64,000 nucleotides of DNA. It comes from Mangifera indica. Taxonomy: Eukaryota; Streptophyta; Magnoliopsida; Sapindales; Anacardiaceae. The translations under genes and the position numbers were made by a program. The notes beneath the pieces were generated by a model, which had not been told where the DNA came from, ran no database searches, and saw only the letters and a list, made by a program, of their open reading frames with translations. The DNA lies in assembly GCF_011075055.1 (NCBI RefSeq), contig NC_058150.1, positions 248,001 through 312,000 on the forward strand. The letters run 5' to 3'. This document shows positions 51,001 through 61,991 of this stretch, piece after piece. Position 1 is the first letter of the stretch. Every line of letters starts with the position of its first letter.

Positions 51001-54000
51001 GTCAGTGAGCAAATAACTGCTTTATTTCTTCACACTTCTAAGAAAGGAAAGAAAACAAAATAGCATTTGCTATGTCATCTTCTTTGTTAATTGAAAGAGT
51101 GATCCTCCAAGGAGGTGTTTAAAAGCTTACACAAGACAACCGAAGGCTATTGACATAATTCTATATCAAGAGTGGATTTTCTTTCAAAACCCTATATCAA
51201 GCTGGATCAGCAAAGGTTTCAGACTTTCAACACAGATAGATTGAAGCAAGGAATGACATCATAACCAGTAAAACAGAAATACAATCTCATCAAGTGAAAC
51301 CAGACACACAATTATCAATATATCAAACAATCTCATCAAATATTTGACACTCTTAATAGAGAAAGATGGAAATGAAGGATTACATCATAACCAACAACAG
51401 AGAAAAATTTCAGAAGGTGAGTAGCCATGCCAAATCCCATTGCTCCAAGGCCAATGAAACCAACTCGCTTAACATTATTTGATTTGGCAATAATTTGTTG
51501 TGCTAGTTGCTCCGGATCATAGGCTTCCTGATTGACTGCATCAGTGATATTCACCCCCATTACTTTTTCCCAAACCTGTTGAAGAACTGTGCAGTGAGTA
51601 TATAGATATGACCAAATCAAAGCTTTGAAATCGGGAACTTGGTAGTTTTTAAGTAAATTTTTGGTCTATGAGAATGCATACACCAAGTCAGCTTGTTTTG
51701 CAACTTGACTAAAAGAAAGAAAATGAAAACTCTACAGACTAACCTTGACCAATGGGGTGCTACCATCATCACCATGAACGTGAGACCCTGAAAAGGAAAT
51801 GTAAATCACATGTAAGACGAAAACCGCATGTTTTAAACTCCTCAAAGATCATCACATGATGTGGCAATATAAGATAAACAGCAGAACCAGATTGCTACCA
51901 TGAAGTAGTTGTTGACAAGCAACAGCCAAAAGTGGAAGAGGAAAAGTAAGAGTCTTAGCCATGTCCAAAATAATACCCTTCAATTCAAAATGTTCCATTA
52001 GAATTCTTTCATGTCATAAAAACATCATGTAGGGGTTCAAAAAGAGAGGATCATACATGATAATTTAAAAGCCACAAAGTGTTGATATTATAATTTGATA
52101 CTTATTTTCCTTGCAGTATTAGCTCATGATAATCAACTTACATGATTGAAATTGTTGTCAACATGATTGTTAAAAGAAAAAAAATAAAGTTACATTAACA
52201 TGCACTGCTAATAGAAGTTCTATGTAATTACAAAAAATCATTAAGTTGAAAAAAAAAAAATAGAGTAAACATTATGTGTTATTGAGATACATGATAACCT
52301 TATTTCTGAAAAAACACACTCCTCAGTTGTAGTGGATGGTTTAAGGAATCTACTGAGATTTAAATTGAAACCCTTTTTATGCAGAAAGTAAAGAAAAAAG
52401 TTCCTTAATCAATGATATGAACATGAACTTGATAAATTTTCACTTAATATTTGGAATAAACTTATTAAAGGTACCACATGCAAACTATAGAACTTTAATG
52501 GAAAATAGTTGCCTAGTAATAACATGAAAACTGGTTAGCTCCAAGAAACAATATTGTATACAAAAGTATCCCGTATAAGGGACTAGATTCTACAAAGCTT
52601 AAGAATTTTTCATTCTTACCAAATTCTGAATATATGGATTCAGGAAATGAAATTTCACATCACCCCTCAACAACTGGGGAATGTGATTCTTGAAAATCCT
52701 GCATATGAACACCCCCACCAAGATATAATGAAAACCAAAAACAAAATAATATGCATGGTTTAAGCATTAAACAAAGTACAAGCAGGAAGTCAGATACACA
52801 TAAACCATCTAAAATTGTGAAAAAGCAATAGCTTCAGCTGATGACTCAGAATTCTTTAATTGATAGAAACACAGGGAATGGAAAATCTGGCCACTGAGTT
52901 TTTTACTGGTTATGTGGAGTGTATGGCCATCATATGAGCAATGGTGAAAGGTACATAGAGGTAGGATGTCATGTATAGATCGTGGTTCAAACTGGGTGTG
53001 TTTGACCTTTATGAGACAGCTTCAGAGGGAGTTTTCTTTGCATTTAGGTTGTGCTTTATGATGTGAGGGCTTTGGGCTAGACAGAGACCTACAACATTTC
53101 ATTATTGCCACAGGAGGAGAAAATAAAATAAGCAAAATTTCAGTAGCATCAAACCATGAATTTCCAGCAGCATTGGAAATGATATCATAGAGAATTAATG
53201 GATGAATCCCAACTTTAGCACCAAGAGCTATAGCCTCTACAGAAGCAATAAGGTGAATGCCCTCGAGTAGTTCATTAACCATTTTAGATTTGCTGCAATA
53301 AGAGAGGAATCAAAATTGAATAGCAAATTCTAAAATATCAAGTACCACAAGAAAAACTCTAAATTATCCAAATAACTTTATCATGTCAAGAAACATACAA
53401 GTAAACAATTTATATTATTAAATAGCTTGTCAGCAATTATTCCACTTTCAGATGAATGAGCTAGCATTACTTACCATAACAATTATATAAAAGAATTTTT
53501 CAATATAACAGTAATTGGCTGAAAAAAAAAAAAAACCTTGAAGACTGAAAAGAATATATACCTTCCAGCACCAAGTTCACCCTCAAAAACATAAAGCTTT
53601 TCACACATAGCTGTTAACAAATTACAATAATTTGAGAAATGAAAAAGACATATTAAAAATTATAGAACCACATCAGGGATTTCTCATAAAAATATTAAGA
53701 AGATACAAACAAATTTACCTGAGAGAAATGGTCGCGCCCTCGCGATGGCATTTGACCTTCCTGAAGATGTTATCTAAACAGTTCCCATGTTACCAATTCA
53801 ATCGATGTAAACAGTCATAATGAGAAGGGTGTTATGAGTCTAGGAAGAAAAAAAAAAACAAATAGAAAAAACAATGTTATTCAAGATGTATGTTACCATA
53901 ACTTTCCCCTTCAAAACCTCAGACATTCCCCTAGAGACATAGGCATCAACCAGATAAGCTGTCTCACCATTCTCTGAATGAAAAAAAAGGACAATTTCAG

Positions 54001-56081
54001 CAAAAACTTTGGCGACTAGTATTGTATTTAATATAAGGAAAGAAAATATGAGAACAGTGAAGACATAATTCGTATGAACAATAACTTGCAATGCATAAAT
54101 ATTCATGGCACTATGATAACAACCTTGGAATCACCCTTTACAGTTTATTGATGGAACTAATAAAATAGGAAGAGGGAGACGTAGGAGTTTCAAAAATGTG
54201 TCATTGTTTGGACCATAAGAATAGTGAAGAGATAATTAGTATGAACAATATGCATTAATGGGCCTCAAAAATGCAAATGAGGTTGCCTGAAAGATTCTTC
54301 TCCAATTTCTGGAAATGTGATGGCAACATGGTTGAACGAAGAATTAAGACTGAACCTTTGTGCAACCCTGCAAACCAGTGAAGGTACACCATTTGTAGAT
54401 CAGAAAAGTGACCAAAATTTATATCACCAATTTAATATAACTCAATCTATCGACCTTTTAATGCACCCTCGTGACCAAAGATTAAAGCATCGATTTGATC
54501 AGCATGAGATATTAGCACAACCAATGCTGCTACATCTGCACATGGAAATAAAACATTGGAAATAATGAGATTGTTTAAGGCAAAACTTTTGCACATGAGA
54601 AAGATCACATAAAACAATAACTAATTTCATTGACCTCCCTCAAGGTCTAGTTAGTGCTCATACATCAAATCTATGAAATCAGGATACTAAATTACTTTTA
54701 TAATACTCATGCAAAAAAGGTAAATTCATGTTTGGCTTAGGTTAATTATTATACTTCTCACAAATCCAAACACAACATTCACATAGACATTTTCTATTGA
54801 ATTCCTTAATTTTCTAATAAAACTAAATAAACCAGAAACGAAGATGATCAAATAAGAATCAAATGTGAAAAACCTTTCCCTGCCTCCCGAGGGCTCGCAC
54901 ATCTAGTCCCCCCTAACTTCAGAAAATCATTTATCAAAGGTTCACGTATCTGTTGATAAAAAAAATTAAACATGAAATTAACACTTTAAACAAAATATTT
55001 AGTGGTACTATAATGATATCAAGAACAAACTTAGAGTAGTGCCAATTAAATTTCTGGTTGTTTATCAGAAAGAGTGCAGTGGGATATGTGACATGCAAAT
55101 AATTTATCTGAAATTTTACTTTTCGAAAGAAAAACATAATTATTTGTACATCATTCAAATATAAAGCCAGACAAAATCTTAATGCATGTACCTCATGTTC
55201 CACTACAGTTTTCATTTCAAAAGAAACAATGTTAATTATATAAAAATCAGAAACAATTACCAAAAGCTTCCGAGAACTTCAAATTTTGACAACAGCCTAT
55301 TAAACTAAGAGAAAATAATTATCTGTTCTAGAAAATCACAATGATTTGAGTTGATGAAATCTAGTAAACTAAGTATCTGGCTTCATCATACATTAACATA
55401 ACAAAATTTCCCAGTAATTTAAACTATTTAACAGTAAATATGTAGAGGTATTTTCACACTATTGAAAGCCGTGTATTTACTCAATTCAATGGTCAAAACT
55501 CGCATTGAAATAACTACTTAAAATCCTCCAAATGAAATAAAAAAAATTATATATGATTAACAACTGCATCAAAAGTTCACTATGACAAATTTTCCAGTAT
55601 TATAAATTCATAAATAAATCATAGCTTCAAATTTTCCAGTATTAGCAACTTCATCAAAGTCCAGTACGACATATTTTCCAGTATTTTAAATTCATGTATA
55701 AATTCATAAATTCAAATTTTCCAATATTAACAGCTTCATCTAAAGTTCAGTACGACAAATTTTCCAGTATGTTTTAAATTCATTAACATATAAATAATTA
55801 AAAAATGAATTCAAATTCAACGGAACTAAAACTTAAGCTCTTGAGACATCCAAAACAAGCCGCAGAACAACTACTATACAAGAAACCCAATGTTTATAGA
55901 TAAGTACTCATATAAATGATGAACAAATTAAATAAAAGTGTATCTGTGTACATATATATAGTTATGAACAAAAGGCAACCTCAAAAGCCTGTGTATTGAA
56001 ACCGGAGCGAAGAAGTGAGGCGGCCATGTCCAAGCTCAATTCGTCGAGGCCGACGAAGCCAACACTACCTTGAGACGCCAT
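39095..56081 (-). CDS. Four-domain fusion: two dehydrogenase modules, DUF1537 sugar-acid kinase and class II aldolase
   Basis: Forty-two exons encode 1373 residues, matching Arabidopsis At1g18270 (ketose-bisphosphate aldolase class II family). Layout: dehydrogenase-like module 1 (1-287), module 2 (about 324-606), four-carbon acid sugar kinase (about 654-1100) and class II aldolase (about 1098-1373). Module 2 has GLGAMG (329-334), DAPVSGG and catalytic Lys494. Module 1 has GLDELS instead of the Rossmann glycines and SRG instead of SGG, but keeps Lys177, so it is probably inactive. The kinase shows LDDDPTGTQ (DDDPTG at 659-664) and PGVPYIVFPGNVG. The aldolase shows HFDHG (His1171, Asp1173, His1174), EAELGRLSGTE (1223-1233), His1271 and His1303. 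The order mirrors bacterial four-carbon acid sugar clusters; the plant substrate is not known to me and threonate is a guess. Confidence 0.93.
39545..39680. repeat. Fold-back repeat in intron 40 of the fusion gene
   Basis: Words ctaacgtgtcatcaagttat and ttaacatgtcaatgtttat pair loosely around ttatttttattcaaaatcac. A weaker member of the palindromic family. Confidence 0.35.
39845..39995. repeat. Second fold-back repeat in intron 40 of the fusion gene
   Basis: The left half (gttaacgtgttattttatga) and right half (tcacatgataacacattaat) are near reverse complements, and outer words tgcacgaac / tgtgcaccc also pair. Confidence 0.5.
55561..55800. repeat. 85-bp minisatellite in intron 1 of the fusion gene
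   Basis: Copies start at 55561, 55646 and 55731, an exact 85-base period, the third being partial. Each begins caactgcatcaaaagttca or a variant and contains acaaattttccagtat. Confidence 0.8.
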
Positions 56082-56151
56082 TGCAATTTCACGGAGAGAG
56101 ATTTTTTTTTTTTTTTTTCAGCTAAAGTTACAGGAGCACTTTGAAGCGGCA

Positions 56152-56160
56152 ATATATAAT
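56152..56160 (-). promoter_or_regulatory. Candidate TATA box of the fusion gene
   Basis: TTATATATT on the minus strand about 70 bases before the ATG. An A-run (T-run on the plus strand, 56102-56119) lies in the leader. Confidence 0.5.
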
Positions 56161-57888
56161 GGCCATTTCTGATAACTTCTACACGTCACTTGCTAGCTTC
56201 ATGTTACAAATTTCAATCGGCTCCGAGGTCTTGTACAATGATGAGATTCGCTTTAAGGTTTTTAAAATAACAAAAACCCCCTTATTACTTAGGTTTGGAT
56301 TTGATCTAAGCCAAGTTTAAGCAAGATTTAGTTCAAAATCAGTTCAAACTCCAAAAATTTAGCTCTAATTTGATGATTTGAGATTCTAAGTCAATTCAAA
56401 AATAAATTTTACTTTGAGTCAGCTCTAATTTGAGTAAACTTGAACTCATATATTCAATTAAAATCTAACTTATTTTATAAATATCGATTCAATCTTTAAT
56501 TTCAATTCGTTTTATTTAATCTAAACTTGAATTCAAACTTAAGTAGTCTAAATCGAATTTAATCCTTATTATTATTAATTAACTATTAATTTATCGTTAA
56601 AACTTTTACACCAATAAAGGGTTAAATAATATTACTAATCTATCATTCTATCATTTATTTTAGAGTAATGTTACTTATAATTATAATGAGTATCAATGAT
56701 TAATTATATTATTAGATATTATTGCATTTGTAATTCAAAATAATTCAATTATATAATAAAATATTATTATTAATATTTAAATGAGTATTATATAACATCT
56801 AAAATTAAGATTACATTCGATTGAAATTCTAATCAAATAAACTAAATTCAAGTGAAATTAAATCAAATTTAAAATAAAATTATTTTTCAATCGAATATAT
56901 GACTTAACTCATTGATCTTAAGAACTCTTGAACCTTTTTATTTTTGAAAACTTTGCTTATGTCAATTGTAACTCTACCTAAAATGTAGGTTCGTAAGGGT
57001 AGAATAACTCTTTGTTAGTTTGAAAAACTTGAGGGTGCTTTTAATAGCTCTGACATTAAGTGGGGTATATGAAAATGAACTCCACAATCATTTTTAATTG
57101 GTAGGCTCCGAGATTTTTTTTATATAAATCTGTAATTTGCTGAGCTGGCATCTCAATAGGACAGCTCTTAAAAATCCTTAATTAATAGATTAAATTTCTT
57201 ATTGTGTATGTGACTAAATAAGTAACTTTAATTTTTGATAAGGAGACTATTGTTACACGTCATAATTAGTGTTTGGGACAATATACATTTTCCTAAAAAG
57301 AACATACCTGTTTATGGAATATTAACAAAATAACTAATTTGTAAAAAAATTAACCACATTTTTAACTTTTATACGTATAATAAGGTTGAATTCTATGCTT
57401 CCATCTAATCTAGCTCCAAAAAGACAAAAGCCAGATTAGATCAAATCCAAATAAATTATTTTTAAATTGGTTTTAAATTAATAAATTTAAATTTAAATTT
57501 GATTTAAAAATAATTTAATTTTAGATTTTATATGAATCGATTCAAATTTAATTTATTTTGTAAAAACTAACTCAATTATTTATTCAAACTCAATGTATTC
57601 AATCAAAACTTGATTTTAAATTTAAGTGACTTGGTTCAAATCCTATCCGTTAATGGATAATAAAAATTTATGGGCATTTTATGAGAGTAATTTGGTTATT
57701 TGAATACAGATATATCCAAAGAGTTAGGTTAAATTGTAGGCCAATTCGGTAATAAAAGATATAATTTACAAAAATATACTTGTAAGCTATGTTAAGGGTC
57801 TTAAAATTCGAACCCATAAGATTTGCCAAAAAAAAATTTAATTAAATTTTAAAATATATATATAATGATATACGGATCCAATAAGAGT
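56161..57888. other. Intergenic repeats upstream of the fusion gene
   Basis: Degenerate repeats rich in aattcaaattgaa-type words at 56290-56560, 56810-56900 and 57390-57650, a fold-back repeat at about 56660-56800, and AT-rich filler. No coding region. Confidence 0.5.
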
Positions 57889-58400
57889 ACGTTTGGCTAA
57901 GGGAGATTAAAGATTACTCTAAAAGGCTGTTTGATTCCAATTTTTTAAAATTAACTTGGTAATTTATTTTTTATTCCCTTTTTGGTTTGTCAATAATAAA
58001 ATATTACAGTAATATTTTATTACCAATGTTGATATGACAGGTAATATAGGTGATAATCTAATTATCACTTTCATCTTAGGTATTTAAAAATTACCAAAGT
58101 AACTTTGATTTTATTATAATTATATTATTATTTATTAATTTTTTGAGACAAAAATAAATTTATTTTTAATTAATATGACAAATAATATAAAAAATATTTA
58201 AAAATAATTATATTCAAGGGTATTTAAGTAAAATAATTTATTAGTAATTTTTTATTACCTTTAACCAAACACAATAATTATTTATACCTACCAAATTTTA
58301 TCAAGCATAATAATCATTTATACATAGTAATTTTCTAAGTAATTTATTTTCAAGGTAATATTTTAATTTTGGTAATAAAATATTACTCAAACCAATCGCC
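57889..58400 (+). repeat. AT-rich repeat, copy A
   Basis: About 510 bases beginning acgtttgg and ending ctcaaaccaatcgcccc. It contains ggtaataaaatattac words and taaccaaacacaataattat. It is aligned in direct orientation with copy B and in reverse with copy C. Ends are approximate. Confidence 0.65.
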
Positions 58401-58851
58401 CCGTAATAATCTATCTTTTATTATTTATATTACTTTGTTTAGTTTATAAGTAATAAAATATTCTAGTAATTTTTTATTACCAAATGTAATGTAACAAGTA
58501 ATATAAGAGGTAATCTGATTACTACCTCTATCTTAGGTATTAAAAAATTATCGAGGTAATATTGATTTTATAATAACATATAATTTTTTTTAGGGCAAAA
58601 ATAATTTTATTTTCAATTAATGTAACAAATAACATAAAAACATTTTAGAATAATTATACTTAAAAGTATTTAAGTAAAATAATATACTAGTATTCTTTTA
58701 TTACCTCTAACCAAACACAATAATTATTTATACCTATTCATTTTTATCAAACATAGTAATAATTTATATCTAATCATCTTTAAGGTAATCTATCTTTACG
58801 GTAATTTTTCAATCATAGTAATAAAAATATTCTCAAAAACCAAACGTCTCT
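58401..58851 (+). repeat. AT-rich repeat, copy B
   Basis: Direct, diverged copy of A, sharing taaccaaacacaataattat, the region around aagtatttaagtaaaataat, and the end ctcaaaaaccaaacgt. The word ccaaacgt at 58840-58847 is the reverse complement of acgtttgg at 57889, so A and B together could be one unit. Confidence 0.65.
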
Positions 58852-59290
58852 TGGTTTAGACAATGTTTTATTACTAAAATAAGAAAATTACTTTGAAAAT
58901 AGATTATTTAAAAGATTACTAAGTATAAATAATTATTGTATTTAATAAAATTTAGTATATATAAATAATTATTATGTTTGATTAAAAGTAATAAAAATAC
59001 TAGTAAATTATTTTACCTAAATACTTTTAGATATAATTATTTTTATATTATTTGTTATATTAATTAAAAATAAATTTATTTTTATTTCAAAAAATTAATA
59101 AATAATAATATAATTATAATAAAATCAATTTTTTTTGATAATTTTTTTAATACTTAAGATAAAATTGACAATCAGATTATTATTTATATTATTTATCACA
59201 TTACTATTATAATAAAAAAAATATCATAATTTTTTATTATTAATCAATTAAATTAAATAATATAAATAATAAAAAATAAATTTTTAATAT
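58852..59290 (-). repeat. AT-rich repeat, copy C (inverted)
   Basis: Starts ttggtttagacaatgtttta. Read on the minus strand it matches copy A over more than 300 bases, for example atataattatttttatatta and aattaaaaataaatttattt. Confidence 0.65.
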
Positions 59291-59732
59291 AATTTTTAAA
59301 TCTCTTGAACCTATCCGTCCCCGAAAGTTTACGGAGGCCTAATTTGTACCACGTGCCTTGTCATACTAACAATGTCGAATTTGGCTGAGACCGTGCTTAG
59401 CTGGACTTATTGAGAAGGTAGGTAAGACCAAATCTTCGGTGGAGCTAGTTTTGGTTGGCACCGATTAGGATACCTTCTTTCTCCTTTGTCCTTTTGCTAC
59501 TTGCCCGGGAAAAGGTTTTTCTTTTGGCAAAAAAACTATTTCCCAAGAAAAAGTACTTCCCATGCATCCAAGGATTGATGGTGAGAGCGTGAGAGACACT
59601 TCTCGACACTTTAAGTTTAAAAATGTCATTTTCTTATTTATCAATTAAATTTATTAAAAAATCTTTTAAATTTTCAAAATTGTTAAAATACAAAAATTCT
59701 TAAAACTAAATAACATTTTGTATTTAAAATTG
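59291..59732. other. Less repetitive island with a G-box
   Basis: 59310-59600 is more balanced in composition than its surroundings and has CACGTG in taccacgtgcc near 59349. There is no open frame of note. It might be an old promoter or unique spacer. A TIR-like word (ttttggcaaaaaaactattt) occurs near 59523. Confidence 0.3.
59724..59732. repeat. Left 9-bp target duplication of fold-back element 1
   Basis: tttaaaatt, repeated exactly at 60435-60443. Confidence 0.8.
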
Positions 59733-60434
59733 GCCAAAGAACTATTTCCCACCCAAAGTATGCGTATTTCCTAAATTTTTTTCTATTAACTTTAAAAATC
59801 TTATTTATTTACTCATAGACTATTAAAACTAACTAAATCTATTAATTATATTTTTTCACTCCTAAATCCTAAAAACTAATAATTTTTTCTCAACCTAAAT
59901 TTAAAAAACAGTATTTTCCCTATCAGAGTTTTTAATTTTCAGATTCAAATTTTCAACACCGTTTCTTCCTCTCTAACAACCTCCAAACGACACCTCTTCC
60001 TCTCCAGTATAACCTCCTTCCGATGGCTCTCCTGGGTGTGATCATCAACAAAGACGAGTTGTCTTTGTCGAGACGACAACGACCACGCCCAAGAGAGCCA
60101 TCGAACGGAGGTCGTGTTGAAAAGGAAGAGGCGTCGTCTGGAGGTCATCGGAAATGAAGAAATGACGTTGAAAAATTGAAAACCCTAGGGGGGAAAATGC
60201 TATTTTTGAAAATTTTGGTTAGAAAAATTGTTAGCTTTTACAGTTTAGGGGGAAAAATAAAATCAAATTTAAGTTTATTTTTAATAATACAGACAAAATA
60301 ATGATTTTACTCTTAAAACTATTAATTTTAATTGCTTACGAGTGGATAAATGAGATTTTTAAAGTTAATCGAGGGGGAGAAGGGGGGGGCATTAGGAAAA
60401 CCGTATATCTTGGGTGGGAAATAGTCTTTTGGCC
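59733..60434. mobile_element. MULE-type fold-back element 1 (702 bp)
   Basis: Ends ggccaaagaactatttccca and tgggaaatagtcttttggcc are inverted repeats, and pairing continues inward through most of the element (for example cgatggctctcctgggtgtg against cacgcccaagagagccatcg in the centre). Perfect 9-bp target duplications (tttaaaatt) flank it, which is the Mutator signature. There is no transposase, so it is non-autonomous. Confidence 0.8.
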
Positions 60435-60443
60435 TTTAAAATT
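60435..60443. repeat. Right 9-bp target duplication of fold-back element 1
   Basis: tttaaaatt, identical to 59724-59732. Confidence 0.8.
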
Positions 60444-60632
60444 TTATTAAATATAGTTTTTACTTCTAATTCACACTAATTTTAACTAAAATTTGCGGAA
60501 AAAAAAAATTATAATTTAGCCAACGCCAACAACATCCATCATTAATGACATCCAAAATTATATTTATTGATATGATTTCAATTAAAATTATACTAATTCT
60601 CAGTTAGAATTGTATCGATTTAATATAATTTT

Positions 60633-61447
60633 AGCCAAAAGACTTATTTCTATCAAAATATCCTCTTATCTTAAGTTTTTATCCATTAACTTCAAAAATC
60701 GTCAACACCCACTCACGAGTGATTAAAATAAATAGTTTTTTTGAGTAAAATCGTTATTTTATCTATAATATTAAAAATAAACTAAAATTTAATCTTCTTA
60801 TCTTTCCTTAAACTTTAAAAACTAAAAGTTTTCTCATAACCCAAGTTTTAAAAAATAACAGTTTCTCTCTAGAGTTTAGTTTTCAAATCTCCAGTGCTAA
60901 ATTCGACGCTACCGTCAACGATGAATAACTTCCGATGTCTCCTCTCCCTCTGATAGTCAAACTTATCTCGTTTAGAAGCTTAAACAGTGTCAATTGGCGT
61001 TGAAAATAACTCAGTTTCATCTTCCCCAATAAAGACTTGTCTTTGTCAAGGAAGTGAAGACGAGATTTCTCGTCTTCGTCAGAGAGATTATATTTCTTTT
61101 TTCTCGATGAAACATTATTCTCTTACTGGGTTTAAGACCATCAGTCCGAGAGAGAGATAGTGAGAGAGTGACTGTCGGAGGAAGAGAAAGAAGATACCAC
61201 TGGAAAGGTGTTAGATTTTGAAAACCAAACCTTAGGAAGAGAAATGTTATTTTTTAAAACTTGATTTATGAGGGAAAATATTAGTTTTTAGGGTTTAGAA
61301 GGGGGGGAGGGGGAAAGAAATAAAATTTTAAGGAGTTTGAGTTTTATTAATTTTAACCGCTCATAGGTAAGTAAATGAGATTTTCAAAATTAAAAAATAG
61401 GAACTTAAAATAAGAAAATGCTTTGGATAAAAAATAGTCTTTTGGCC
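60633..61447. mobile_element. MULE-type fold-back element 2 (815 bp)
   Basis: Ends agccaaaagacttatttcta and aaaaaatagtcttttggcc match element 1. Perfect 9-bp target duplications tataatttt lie at 60624-60632 and 61448-61456. The interior again folds back and shares words with element 1, such as aaagacttgtctttgtc. No coding capacity. Confidence 0.8.
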
Positions 61448-61456
61448 TATAATTTT

Positions 61457-61991
61457 AGTTAAAATTGCACCAAACGTTATGATTCCAAAACAAAATAGAA
61501 ATGGTAAGAATGAAGTAAAAATTAAGATTAAAAAAATATTTAAATTAAGATATAATTTATTTGTAATATCTAATATATAAATAATATTATCTCATCATAA
61601 TATTTTAATAAAATAATATACACATTTTAACGGTTAAAATTAACTGTTGAGTTTTGCATATAATAAAAAAATAATATCTTCCAAATTAAAAAAAGTAAAA
61701 ATAATTATTAAATCCAAACATAGGTGAAAATGATCATTCACTTTTTTTTCTAATATATTTTAGTAGCTACGTATGTGTACCTGTCTAATCATTTGATGTT
61801 TGTGGATAATGTGTGTGCACGCTCCTCACTGTATTTGTTAGATACATATTATAAATTCTTGTGATAGTAATGAACAGCCGCTCGAAGGCGAGTGCCGGGT
61901 GATGACCCCACTTACATCGTGAACTGTCAACCGCATTTTATTTATTTTAATTTTGCCTTTTTATGCGGGTTACGGTCACTTAATTTTCGAT
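61457..61991. other. Spacer between fold-back elements 2 and 3
   Basis: 61740-61960 is less repetitive: tacgtatgtgtacctgtcta, then cagccgctcgaaggcgagtg and gatgaccccacttacatcg. It could be remnant promoter or unique DNA. No frame is supported. Confidence 0.3.

Larger units (their letters stand above)
39095..56081 (-). other. Exon map of the four-domain fusion gene
   Basis: Exons 1-42: 55980-56081, 54874-54949, 54455-54535, 54287-54367, 53897-53973, 53719-53773, 53562-53610, 53155-53292, 52620-52698, 51899-51977, 51744-51787, 51384-51575, 50129-50204, 49610-49690, 49459-49539, 48732-48808, 48579-48633, 48453-48501, 48239-48376, 47652-47733, 47471-47549, 46675-46721, 45481-45692, 45114-45201, 44835-44954, 44614-44732, 44436-44508, 44210-44329, 43914-43982, 43640-43810, 43515-43562, 43211-43352, 42847-42944, 42083-42227, 41915-42003, 41733-41843, 41482-41553, 40731-40796, 40402-40590, 40206-40316, 39370-39450, 39095-39274. 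Introns 4, 25 and 29 start with GC; the others with GT. Total 4122 coding bases. Confidence 0.85.

Noticed and set aside
39095..56081. Reading the two dehydrogenase modules as an assembly duplication
   Set aside because: The modules are strongly diverged in sequence and intron length and share only exon sizes and fold. The Arabidopsis homologue has the same two modules.
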